A program made the position numbers and the translations under genes. From Siphlonurus alternatus (lineage: Eukaryota > Arthropoda > Insecta > Ephemeroptera > Siphlonuridae): a DNA stretch of 64,000 nucleotides. Positions 46,497-58,321 of this stretch are shown here, in pieces. Below the pieces are notes generated by a model, which was not told the DNA's origin, ran no database searches, and worked only from the letters and a program-made list of their open reading frames with translations. The stretch is taken from NCBI GenBank assembly GCA_949825025.1, contig OX463784.1, forward strand, positions 14,055,283 through 14,119,282, given 5' to 3'. Each line of letters begins with the position of its first letter. Position 1 is the stretch's first letter.

Positions 46497-46869
46497 TTAA
46501 GGTAGAGATAATATGGATCAGCTGGCCCAATGCTAAAAAAATCCCATTCATAAAAATTATGAAAAAAATTTATAATGTTCTCCTTAACATACCTTATCAG
46601 TAGGTAAAATATCAGGTATACAAAAACGAGCTAGTTTTTGAGTTATTAATTTTTAAAGTTGACTAATTTAACATGGAAGTTCCGTTTCTCCATGTTAAAT
46701 TAGTTAACTTTAAAAATTAATAACTCGAAAACTAGCTCGTTTTTGTATCCCTGATATTTTACCTACTGATAGGGGATGTAGAGGAGAACATTTTAAATTT
46801 TTTTCATAATTTTTATGAATGGGATTTTTTTAGCATTGGGCCAGCTGATCCATATTATCTCTACCTTAA
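46497..46869. mobile_element. MITE, family 2, alternative core
   Basis: Ends ttaaggtagagataatatgg and catattatctctaccttaa; the core matches 33701 (gcccaatgctaaaaaaatcc; aacgagctagtttttgagtt). The loop contains a palindromic taacatggaagttccgtttc motif region absent from 33701. Confidence 0.85.
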
Positions 46870-47168
46870 GCTTTTTTTTTTTTTTTTGTACGTACTATAC
46901 CTAAATATTCATTGGTATGGTATCATATATCATTGCAAACTGCTTTGACGTTTTTTTTTTTATGACAATTTTGAAAGTACTTGACATTAAAAAGTTGGGT
47001 GCGATATTATATAAAGATAAAATTACCAAGGTCATTTTTCTGATATTTCCAATATTTCCTGTTTTATGTAAACGTATTGTTTTGTTACTTTGCATGAGTA
47101 CACTGATAAAAGTTTGCAATATTATCCTATAATATAGCCAACATTTTAATAATCAATGAACACTGAGT

Positions 47169-47285
47169 CTTTGCTCAGATGTGACTGAAGGAACTGTAGA
47201 TAATCTCAGCTAGGACGGTCTTTTTATCAATGGACCAAAAAGCGATGTTAAAAGCCAGTGTGAGGAATAACACACAATCACCTCA
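47169..47285 (-). repeat. Family 7 SINE fragment
   Basis: gctcagatgtgactgaagga, actgtagataatctcagcta and tcaatggaccaaaaagcgat retain only the core and one flank, with many substitutions. Confidence 0.55.
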
Positions 47286-48084
47286 TCAATATAAGCAATA
47301 CAACTAAGTTTGAAATAAATTTTATATTCATTCAATTGAACTATTGAACTATTTATTTTCTATTATTGATCTATTAGCCACAAGAAAATAAATATTCGGG
47401 GGGAAGGGGGGGGGGCTATAGCAGCCAAATTAATTCACAATACGTTCTGTGAATTGAAATGTACACTTGTCGCCTTTGAAAAATTCTGTTTACAGCCTTA
47501 TTGATCACCATGCTATGTGAGTGTATCAAAAAATGGAAATTAAAAAGACTATAAAAGGAAACTTCTCAGAGACGAGGCGTGTACCGTCAAGAAGGAGTTT
47601 ACGAGGCTGTAACAATAAAATTAAATTCTTCATGAGTCTAATAATCATGTGATCGTTAATTTTTAATTTTTTACGATGCAGAGTATTTTTTGTCAATGTA
47701 TTTGTCTGTAATTACGAAAAATCCTTTTTAGGAAATTTATTTCTATTTAAATTATTATTTTAAATATAAAATTAAAAATTACAATTTCTTATTGTAAAAA
47801 CGCAAAATAATGGAAATTTATTCAAAGGAATCAACTCAAGTGTCTTGAATAAAAATTAATGTTAAAAAATTTGTTTACGTAAGAAAATTTTGTTACCTTG
47901 ACTTTGGCTTATAATAAGAGGTAATATCAAGTATGATGGTTACATGTAGTCAGTTAAATGAGGTCGTAAAAAATACCACCATATAGTGTTACGTTGCTCG
48001 AGGTTGTAAAATTTTAATATTTTAAGATACTTGCACTTGCAGAGTTATCACGAAAATATTGCTTGCATGCAGAACTTTTTTTCT

Positions 48085-48445
48085 TCTAACCTTTCCAAAC
48101 TCAGGAACAGAAAGACAGGAGTCCATTATACGCCCTCGGGTGCCCTACACTCCGTAGGCCAAGAGGAGTAGGTGACTAGAAGACTAGGTTACTAGGATAG
48201 GAAAGGAGACAGCTGTGGCTTTGTGTTGGGTTCTGCACACGATGGAAAACCACCGAAAACCATCAAGGCAGCCGACACCAAAGTAAACTTTAGCACCTCC
48301 TGCACCTCCCAAATACAGTGTTTGACTTGTTTCTCAATTACATTTTCAATTTTTCTTAATCATAGACTTAAGAACAAAAATCTTTGCACCTCTATGTTGT
48401 ATTATGTACAGCCACACTAGAAAATAAATAAATAAATAAATCAAC
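48085..48445 (+). mobile_element. Probable SINE/LINE 3' copy with (AAAT)n tail
   Basis: GC-rich block for this area (cgccctcgggtgccctacac; ggttctgcacacgatggaaa; accatcaaggcagccgacac) ending in agaaaataaataaataaata. The tail and abrupt composition change suggest a retroposed element; no head is recognisable. Confidence 0.45.
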
Positions 48446-48457
48446 TAATCACCTGCT

Positions 48458-48585
48458 GGGGGGTCTTCAAATAACACAAATTACAACAATCCTAAAATTA
48501 AGACAGTCTTAGCGTATTCTTTATTGTTGCGCTAAGACAGTCTTAGGCTAAGTTTAGGTTAAGTGGTGGTATTTGAAGACCCCCC
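48458..48585. mobile_element. Hairpin element (GGGGGGTCTTCAAAT ends)
   Basis: ggggggtcttcaaataacac on the left and gtggtatttgaagacccccc on the right; inner pair taagacagtcttagcg / gcgctaagacagtctta. It resembles family 5 in design (G-run ends, hairpin) but not in sequence. Confidence 0.75.
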
Positions 48586-48906
48586 AAAATTTAAAAAAAA
48601 AAAAAATGATTTTATAAATTCTAAATTTTTGTACTATTAGTTTTTTTACGTTTGATAGTGTGTTTTTAATATAATATTCCCAACTTAAACATAAAATGTT
48701 TGTTAGAATTATAATTAAATTATAATTAAAATATTTTACACAACTTCATGTTTACCTCTGCGTTTTATATATTTTTTATGAATTTGCAAATTTTTAATGA
48801 GAAATTAAACTACAAAAAGTGATGATGATTTACGAAAAATTCAATTGATTTTTACAGCTGTAATACATATAAAGCAATTTTATGATTTTAGTTACTTGCA
48901 TTTTTT

Positions 48907-49137
48907 AACGTCCCAGCATTCGCTGAGGTGAGACTGGAACCGTGGAAATCTCAGTTAAAACGACACTTCTATATTATCAATGGACCAAAGTCATGTTCAA
49001 AGTTTAGGAAGCCACACACAGTGTGTGGAACATGAGATGAATTTTCATTAGAAACGGTCACCAATCCAAGTACAAACCTTGTTTGATGTTGTTTCACTTC
49101 AGTGACCTAACGCATAGTCAACGCACTGCTCTACCTC
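48907..49137 (-). mobile_element. tRNA-headed SINE, family 7
   Basis: Core cccagcattcgctgaggtga, gactggaaccgtggaaatct and caatggaccaaagtcatgtt. The right end, read on the minus strand, is tRNA-like (gaggtagagcagtgcgttga, ctatgcgttaggtca), so the element reads right to left with the head at 49137. Confidence 0.7.
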
Positions 49138-49256
49138 AATTTATTAAATATCATTTACCATTTACCTTCATAGATCATACAGTATATTGAATGCAATACC
49201 TTCCATGCAGTTCATTAGTTCATTGCAGTTCATTCCTCTTGGATATTTTACATACA

Positions 49257-49258
<2 letters not shown>

Positions 49259-49290
<32 letters not shown>

Positions 49291-49292
49291 AT

Positions 49293-49316
<24 letters not shown>
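49259..49316 (+). repeat. (TA)n microsatellite, imperfect
   Basis: Preceded by TGTGTGTA, then two TA runs separated by aattat. Confidence 0.9.
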
Positions 49317-49323
<7 letters not shown>

Positions 49324-49851
49324 CATATCAAACGCTCTAAATGTCACCTTATTTATACTCATACAAAGAAAAATATTAAATACAACAAAAAAGTATCGCT
49401 TTTTATTTTTTAAATTTTTAAACATTATGAATTCATTACAGAATATAATTTATTTTACAACCCTGTTTCTATTGCAATTTTTTTTTATTATATAATAAAA
49501 ATTTAAAACAAGTATTACTTTAAAAGTAATTGCAATAATATTTAAAATAATGCATTTTTTCCTCATTACGTCATACAATTTTTTTTTTTTTTGAATTCTC
49601 ATTCTTATTGGTCTCCCCACTTCCACATAGTCTTCTTTTAAAAAAAAATATTGTAACAATAACAATATTGATGTAACATAATGGAAAAAAACTTTTCAAA
49701 TATACCCCACTACTTTTTTAGCTTACTAGTATGCAAGTATATAGATTTGTACGTAAGACTGTCGTCAGCATAAGTCGTTTAGATCTTGTTGCTCTGGTAG
49801 GGAGGAGAGTATATGACAAGTACCTACCAACTTTCACTGTCTTGTATGTTC

Positions 49852-49883
49852 TATAGAGTCCTCCTACGTAGCCAACGATCAGT
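49852..49883 (+). promoter_or_regulatory. Candidate TATA-like plus initiator promoter
   Basis: TATAGAG starts at 49852, 29 bases before the A of a perfect arthropod initiator TCAGTT (49879-49884). A possible transcript from 49881 meets a strong donor gtaagt at 50049. It may be a distal first exon of the ELOVL gene; no direct link can be shown. Confidence 0.3.
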
Positions 49884-50048
49884 TGCAATATAACTTTACA
49901 AGCAAGTGCATCAAGTTAATTTTATCAGTGATTTATTAAAAAAAAATAGTGTTTGTTTAAGTTGTAACAATTTTTTAAGTGTTGTCTCGGTGATTTTTTT
50001 ATTCTTTTAGTAGATTGTAATTTTCTGATATTTAAAAAAAAAAAAAAG

Positions 50049-52125
50049 GTAAGTCGTTTTTATTCATGTTTGTCGTGATTTCTTATTTTCGTAAGTTAAA
50101 GAAATTATTTGCAATTTTTTTTTAAAGAATTTGTGTAACTTGTAAATAAATTAAAAAAGCATGAAAATGTCACAATTTTTTTTTAAAATTAAAGAACCTA
50201 TTCTAAAGCAATTTGTAATAAAATTTGAAATGCATTAAAAATCATGAAAAATGCAATAATATATTTATTTAAAAAAACAAAACATGTATAACAATAATTC
50301 GAACATGAATGAATTATTTTTACATGATATAATGGAATTTGATAAAGAAAAAATATGAAATGCATTTTTTACAAAATGCAATGCATATTATAATTATTAT
50401 TTTTAATTATAATATAATATTATCATATGTTAATTTATTAGAGTACATTGATTCATTGGTTTTGGGGCAATTGACATTTTGGTTATGCATGCTCCCTATC
50501 TTGTTAAAGAAAAAATTCGACAAATGGAAGAAAAAAAAAATTGCATTTTCAAGTTTTAAAAAAATTAAAAGTGCAGTTTAAAATACACTTTATAAATTTT
50601 ATAACATGACGAATACGATATTTAAAATGCAATTCAAAAACGAGAAATTAATAAATAATAAGCAGGAAAAAATGTAAATAAAAATACCAGACCTTTTCAA
50701 ATTAATATTTCAATTTTATTATATATTTAAACTTAATAAAAATAAAATTATGTAATACTTTTTATAAATAATTACCATGATAATATTAAAGCTACATGAT
50801 ATAAAATTCAATTTGAAAAAGGAAAATATTATCATTTCATTTCAAAATTTAAAGATTATTTTATTTATAATTATGATACTGTATAACAGGAATACTAGGT
50901 TGAATATTGCTCTTTTGATGCATCTCAGCATTATATAATACATGACTGAATAATTTTATAGTATAAAAAATTGAACTTCATTTTCCCATTCATTATATAA
51001 GTGTGCGTAAAAAAAAAGTATTCAAGATCATTGTCAAGTATATGTGTGTAAAAAGAAAGTTAAAAACAACTTTGCTTAAATATAATTAACGTAAAAAAAA
51101 AAAGAGATTCGGTTTAAATATATAATACATGACGTGCAAAATAATGTTTGTTTTTATGTCTCAAAATTATATGATTGTATTTTAATACCTGCAATTGGTC
51201 ACTTATATCAAAATTATTAAAGGGAAATTAATATATATATATAAAAAAAAAAAAAAACATTACGTGCTATAAAGTACTGATATTACTAATTTATGAAAAA
51301 TTCAAGTATGTATTATAATGAATCTATAACTTAACTAACTAAAAAAATGATTAAATTTAATGTTGTTTTTTTGTATGAAGTTTTTATTGTACATAAGAAA
51401 AAATATAATTTATGATATAAATACTTTATTACGGTGATTTAAATACATTTATTATTTTTTATCTTTTACTTTAAGATTAATTACTTTACATCTGTGTTCA
51501 ATAAACAAATTAATTAATTACTTTAATAATTAAAAAGGTGCAATTATCAGTTAACTTATAACAAATTTTTAATGTAATTAATGTAATTTAATTTAAAATA
51601 TTTATAATGATGTATATTGCATGTATATAATTTGAAAAAAGAATGCATCATAATTACAAGTACAACAATCGGCCATAATAAAATTGAAGTAGCTAATGAA
51701 GGGAACCTACTTATACCGACAGGGGGATATCAACCTTTTAAAATTATAAACAAATTTTATATAAAATAAACTAAAAAAAAAAATCCATTGCAAAATGCTT
51801 TAGTGTAAAAATTCATGGTTGCATCACATTTATTTAATAAGAATTAAGAATGTGTACTGTATTACTTCAATTTATTGTTACCTGTCTGTGTCAAGGCGGC
51901 CAGGTATGTACAATGCAAACTTAACCTTTACCAGCTCTTTACGTTTACTTCAATTCACTGGAATTTTCTGGAATACTGCTAACTTAGTAAAGTAAAAAAA
52001 AATTTGTAATATATATATTTTACATGTTGAGCAATATCTTCTCTGTATCTGATTGTCAGACTCCGCACAGTCGCGAATACAAGCATCTGTTATTATAACT
52101 TCTTACGTACATATAATACATAATA
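50049..52125. other. Very AT-rich desert
   Basis: Extremely AT-rich, with long A and T runs and no inverted repeats long enough to call. If the 49881 start is real, this is intron. Confidence 0.6.
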
Positions 52126-52286
52126 GGGTGCATTCATAAAGCATTTTAACCCCCAATTTAGCCTCGATTTTTATACCTGGTGCTAAACTAGGAGCTTAAC
52201 ATGGTTAGCCCCTGGTTTAGCACCAGGGATAAAAATTGAGGCTTATTAAGTGAGGGTTAAAATGCTTTGTGAATTAATGCCCCCCA
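52126..52286. mobile_element. Hairpin MITE, family 5
   Basis: gggtgcattcataaagcatt, ttaacccccaatttagcctc to aatgctttgtgaattaatgc and a C run. Diverged relative of 45791 with the same ggtgctaaactaggagctta centre. Confidence 0.8.
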
Positions 52287-53069
52287 TTATATTATAAATA
52301 TTAAACATAAAAAAAACATGGAATTTAAGTACGAGTACTATATTTTGTATAAAGAGAACTTAAATGAAACTAATCATAAAGAACATAGCGTATATTTTTT
52401 AAAGATAGAAATTTTTAATAAGACTATATAATTACTCAATTTTGTAATGGAATTTGATATCAAATTTAGTGCTAAAATTTTATAGGATATATTATGCTAA
52501 TTTTGCATGTGTAACCCCTGAAATGTAAAATACAACATTCATACAAAGTGTTAAATTAAAACCACTATATAAAAAAAAAGTAAAATGTAAATTATATTTA
52601 AGGGAAAAAAATACATAAATATCGTTGAACAGAACTTGATATAAGTAATGTTAAACAAGAACATTAAAACTTGAATACAAATTTAGCATGTCAATTTTTT
52701 ATTTTTATTATATTTTCCTCATATTACGTAATATAACAGTTGGCAGGTGATACTTTAAGACAGTCCTATATACAAGCAACATGGAGTTACGCATAGCATC
52801 CCTTTTAACAATTAATAATAAAGAAAGAAAACATAACAATGACTAATAACAAAAATGTAAATAAAATATCACTTGTAAAACACAGTTCAGTCAAAATTTT
52901 ATACATTTATAATACTTGACTTACCAATTAAGCATTTAACTTGGAATAAAACAAAGAACCATTTAGAGATCTAATAAGATTTAGTAGTAAACTGTTCCAC
53001 AAATGACAAACCCTAATGTAAAATGACTTAAGATGAGACTCTGAACTCCCTATAGGATGCAGAAACCTA

Positions 53070-53215
53070 AAGCCGGTATTACAAGATGCAATTTTGCATA
53101 CAATATTTCCTTACAAGAAAATTTTATCTCAATAGAATCAAATGGAGCTGACATTTTCTTGTAAGGAAAAATTGTATGCAATAATTAGAAAATTTGTATC
53201 GTTTAATACCAGCTT
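53070..53215. mobile_element. Hairpin element (AGCCGGTATTA ends)
   Basis: aagccggtattacaagatgc, ttttgcatacaatatttcct and tacaagaaaat mirrored as attttcttgtaaggaaaaat, tgtatgcaat and taataccagctt. Single copy. Confidence 0.7.
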
Positions 53216-53755
53216 AACCTTGTTTGTTACCTCTTCATTGGATTTAACATTGAAATATTAGTACTTTCTTTGAAGACACTTCTGTAATATCTACCACTCA
53301 TTATTTGATATAAACATCATAGATGTCTCCCAAGTACACAGTTCTCTAATTAACTAATGGTGTACACTTAATGTTTGATTTACTAATGCAGCTCTCGAAA
53401 GTAAGCTCGCTAAATAAATTTACTTTTACTTTCAAGGTTACATTCGATGAAAAAAAAAGGGGTACTCTTTATAAATATTAAAAATATTAGAATATTGTAA
53501 ATAAGAAATAAAAAGTAGTATTAATAATATTGACGCAATTATTTTCAAAATTTAATTTTTTATTAATTTTCAATAAAAGACATTTTAAAAAAGCATACAA
53601 ATTAAATTTTACATATTAATCACCCTTTTTGTATTGTACACCTCGGATCAGCAAGAACGCTACCCCCTCTCTGTTTAGGGGCGCTGTCCCACAGTATATA
53701 GAGATGTGGTGGACTTGAAATTTAGAAGGATAGTATAATCTTTACCCCCTAACCC

Positions 53756-54192
<437 letters not shown>

Positions 54193-54814
54193 AAATCATA
54201 TCTTTACATCTTGAAACTTCAGTTCCATCAAATCAGGCGGGAGTAACGTTTGCCAATGTGTACATTTTTTATTTTTTACTAGTATATTTTATATAAAAAA
54301 GGAAAAATGCATGCAGTGATGATCAAGCTCGATGCATAGTAATAAAGTTTGACCTAGAAAGAATAAATTGACGGTGTACAAATATAATTATAATATTCCA
54401 TAATTTATGACATTTAATGACATTATGCGTAAATTATTTTAATTAATTTAATTACTTCAAGGTGAGTCATACAGATATAATTTATCATTTATCTTGGAGA
54501 AAACACACAATTTTTTTTATAAAAAAATAACATTGCATTTTATACATAATAATTGTTTATATAAAATAACAACTATATACATTTATTTATGATTGCATTG
54601 TTAATGTTCCGACAACAATTATTTATACACAACATACTCATGTTGTACATGACCTTGCATTGTTATAGTAAGTACTCATGGCATGATTTATTTTGTATCA
54701 TGTTTTATACTGATGAAAAAGATTAAATTTAAATAATATTAATAACCAAATTTTTAATCCATTGTTTTTTTTAATACCTAAATCGAATTAGATTGATTTG
54801 AAATGTAGCTAAGA

Positions 54815-55133
54815 ATGGACAATTTGCATGAAATTGTTCTATTGCAGAAATGGATAGAGGCTGCAAAGTATGCTACTCTGATTTTTTTCAGATTTTTTAG
54901 AACCCGGGAACTATTTTTAAAAAATTATTGAAAGTCGATTTTATGACATCACGAGGAGTCCGTCCTTAAGAAAAGGATAGGCACTAAACGCCCGTGACGT
55001 CATAAAACTGACTTTCAACATTTTTTTAAAAATAGTTCCCGCTCTCAAAAAAATCTGAAAAAATTCAGAGTAGCATAATTTGGCACCCTCTATCCATTTC
55101 TGTAATAAAAAAAATTCATGCAAATTGTTCATT
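54815..55133. mobile_element. Foldback MITE, family 1 (GGACAAT subfamily)
   Basis: Ends atggacaatttgcatg and catgcaaattgttcat. The centre carries TGACATCACG on the left and GTGACGTCAT on the right, tying it to the CRE-containing copies. Confidence 0.85.
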
Positions 55134-55917
55134 GCAACATATTAAATAAATGTCAAATTATTGTCGTTCTAAAATTTCATTGACTCATTCATTATTAATA
55201 ACAATTTGTTATTGGGTTAAATATTACATGTTTGGAAGAGAACAAAATAACCCAATTGGAGGCTGAAAAAGGCAAATGTCCATACACAAAGTAAAAAAAC
55301 CACCATTGAATATCATCATGCATGTTTTTACTAACAGTAAGTAAACCACTCAATCACTCATTTTATATGTTTATTTTAACTCCACCTTTTAATAGGTTTT
55401 ATCACAATAATAATTATTATTGTACTTTAGCTTATTACACGGGTTAAAAATTAAGCTATATTTTTAAAACACGAATACATAATAAATGTGTATTTATAAA
55501 ATGCCATGATGAAATTTATTACTGGCCTTGTCTTTCAAGATTAATTTTATGATTTCAATCGTTATATTGCTCCAATTTATTACATTTGTATACTTGGATA
55601 GAATACTTTGAATTAATGTATTGTCAATTTTAATTTTTAATTATAATTATAATTTCTTAACAGTTTCAATTCATATGCCAATTCATATATAATATATATT
55701 TTATGTACTCCATTAAAAAATACTTATCGTCTTGAAATAATAAATATTAACATTTAAAATAATAATAATTATACAGCTCATTGGAGAGCATTAATCACAT
55801 TCAGATTATCCAAAAACTTATTTCTGAAAAATATTTTAAAATTTGCGATTATAGCTGAAATTGTGATGATCTGGGTCCTTCATTGGCAAAATTTTATTTT
55901 AGTAACTGATTTTTTTT

Positions 55918-55948
<31 letters not shown>

Positions 55949-56387
55949 GTTTAGAATAGAATGTACAATTTTAAATCAAAAGAGAATTTTAATGTATAAA
56001 ATGTTATTAATTAATTACTTAATAACATTCAAACAGACTAATAATGCAAAATTATATAGAATAGATACAGTAAGGTTATATTAAACATTCTAATTTGAGT
56101 CTTAATTAAAATTAAGTTTCATTTCTCGCGTTTCAATAAATTCAAACTCGTTTTTACATATTTATATTTTCAACCTGCATCCATGGTTAAAAAAAAAGCA
56201 AGGTATAGAAACGACGAGTGTCAAGGTTAACAGCCTTAGGAAGTTAAAAAATTAACAACCACGGTCAGGTTTGTTTTGATCAACATTTTTGTCTAGGAAT
56301 AATGTAGTCGAATTTGTTGACAATTAACTTTTTAAGAGAAAGTTGTTTTTACTTTAACATTTTTTTTTTTTAGTTGTTTTTGTTTTT
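55134..56387. other. Intergenic, nothing recognised
   Basis: AT-rich with a T run of about 30 near 55916. No genes or element ends seen. Confidence 0.6.
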
Positions 56388-56575
56388 GTGTGGTTCCCCA
56401 GACATCACTTTCGTCCATTGATAAAAAGTAAAGGTGTCGTCCAACCTGACTAAGGTTTTCCACGGTTCCCTCAGTCTCAGCGAATTCTGGGACACGTAAC
56501 AGGTCATCATCCTTTCCCTACCTTATCCTTACACATTACCCCGCCGCGAGCTGGAAGTTCTTATAGGGGTGTATC
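56388..56575 (+). mobile_element. SINE-like repeat, family 7, opposite orientation
   Basis: Reverse complement of the 43095 repeat: tggttccccagacatcactt, gactaaggttttccacggtt, ccctcagtctcagcgaattc, attaccccgccgcgagct and aggggtgtatcc. Confidence 0.75.
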
Positions 56576-57042
56576 CCTTGAAATAAAATGTAATTTCTTT
56601 TTTATGATAATGATAAAATTATTTTATATTTTTAATTATCTTATGATAACTTTTAAGCAAAGATCACTAATTAAAAATTTAATATATAAAAAGGAAGGTT
56701 AACAAAATTATTGAAATCTGAATTTAACTATGAAAAAAAAAAAATGATGCACGAAATAGAATTGCAACATTAGGAAAACTGTCAACAGATAATATAATAA
56801 AATCAATATTCTGACCTTGGTAGATTTTTTTTTAATAATACGCGTGTTTTCACTCCCATATGATTATTTATACAACTAAAATATTTAAACTCCCTCCTAC
56901 CAATTTTGAAAAAAAAAAAAAAAATCTAACCTTCCTGTTTTATGATATATAGTAAAATATTTATATATTAGGACTTTGGGATACTAGGAAATATATAATA
57001 GTAGGAGACTATGGTCTAATAGGAACTAGGTTTTCTGCAGCG

Positions 57043-57076
57043 TCATTGTGATTTGGCTGATGACTGGAACCGGTCG
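57043..57076 (+). promoter_or_regulatory. Candidate Inr + DPE promoter of ELOVL
   Basis: Initiator-like TCATTG at 57043-57048 (five of six to TCAKTY) with A+1 at 57045, and GGTCG at 57072-57076, exactly +28 to +32 and matching DPE consensus RGWYV. No TATA box upstream. Confidence 0.4.
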
Positions 57077-57136
57077 AAGTTGATTTAGTTGATTGTTTAC
57101 AATCAGCTGAGTTTATTCGTAGTGAAATAGTGGCAT
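57045..57136 (+). other. Candidate non-coding first exon of ELOVL
   Basis: From the predicted start to donor gtaagt at 57137; no long frame. It would splice to the acceptor at 58252, eight bases before the ELOVL ATG. Supported only by motifs and position. Confidence 0.35.
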
Positions 57137-58252
57137 GTAAGTAATGAGTGCAATATACGAAGTGCATGCAGTATAATGTTTATTAGAAGTTAATTAAAAT
57201 ATTTTAAATTCAGTTATATAAAATTAAGGATAAAAATATTAAAGAAACAAAACGTGGATAATTGTATTTAAATAAAAAAAGATACACTTTAATATTTGAT
57301 CAATTAATTTATATTTTATACTTATTTAATTAAGTGTTTTAATTTATTATTTATGAGTTAATTCATTTTCAGCCAGTTTCAATTCAGAAGAAGAAAGTTA
57401 TAAAATAATATTAAAAGTTTTGTTTGTAGATTCTATTTAAAGCTTAAAGCAATATTTATTTTAATTGTTAGAAGCTATACGTTTAGATTTCTTTTTTTTT
57501 AAATTGATACAAGTTACAAATGAAAAGGAAATCATTCAATTAATTTTTATTTCATAGTAATGTTTTTATTAATTAACCGATATGTTTGTTTTTTAAAATA
57601 ATTAGAGCTATATGTGGTTAGCTTGAAAGAAAGTGTTTAGTAATATTTTTTGTGTAATAATACTTACAAATATTATTATATAGTAATAGTAATTTGTGTG
57701 TAACTGAAGACCTGTTGCATTATATAAGAAAAATAAGGAAATAAATTATTATAATTTTTTTCAATTAATTTATATAATTAATAATAATATTATAAGCCAG
57801 TTTTTTTACCTTTTATTAAATTTAATTTTTCTTTAAAATTCAGATATAATTTTTAGTTAATTTCTCCAATATTTCTTGAATAAATTATAATTACATTGAT
57901 TCCCATAATTCTTTTCATAATGTAGAACAATATTTATAAATTTTACATTATTATGTTCTCTAGCATTATTTTCATGGCTGTACTCTATCGATAACATAAT
58001 GATATTTAAACATCATTTAATTATGAAAATTTTCTCTTTACCACAATCTACTACTATTTTTCAAAATATAATAATACCGGGGGGCATTACAAAATAAGTA
58101 CTGCCATTAAATGCATTTATTATGTAATAATAATGTTACTAACCTTACTCAGTATATAATTAAATATCCTATGTTGAAGCAGTGCGTTCACTTTCATCTA
58201 GGCCATGATGATGATTATATAATTAAACATGTTTTTACTTGTTTTTTTACAG

Positions 58253-58321
58253 ATCACATCATGTCGTACCTTGTGTCCCAAGCCATGCAGAGTTTCACAG
58301 ATATCTTCGATAAATATGGAG
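58253..58321 (+). CDS. ELOVL exon 1 (start codon exon)
   Basis: Acceptor gtttttttacag, eight untranslated bases, ATG at 58261 and donor gtaaga at 58322; phase 1. An acceptor immediately before the ATG implies at least one upstream non-coding exon. Confidence 0.88.

Noticed and set aside
49168..49425. Ile/Tyr-rich frame on the minus strand
   Set aside because: Translation of a (TA)n microsatellite with AT-rich flanks.
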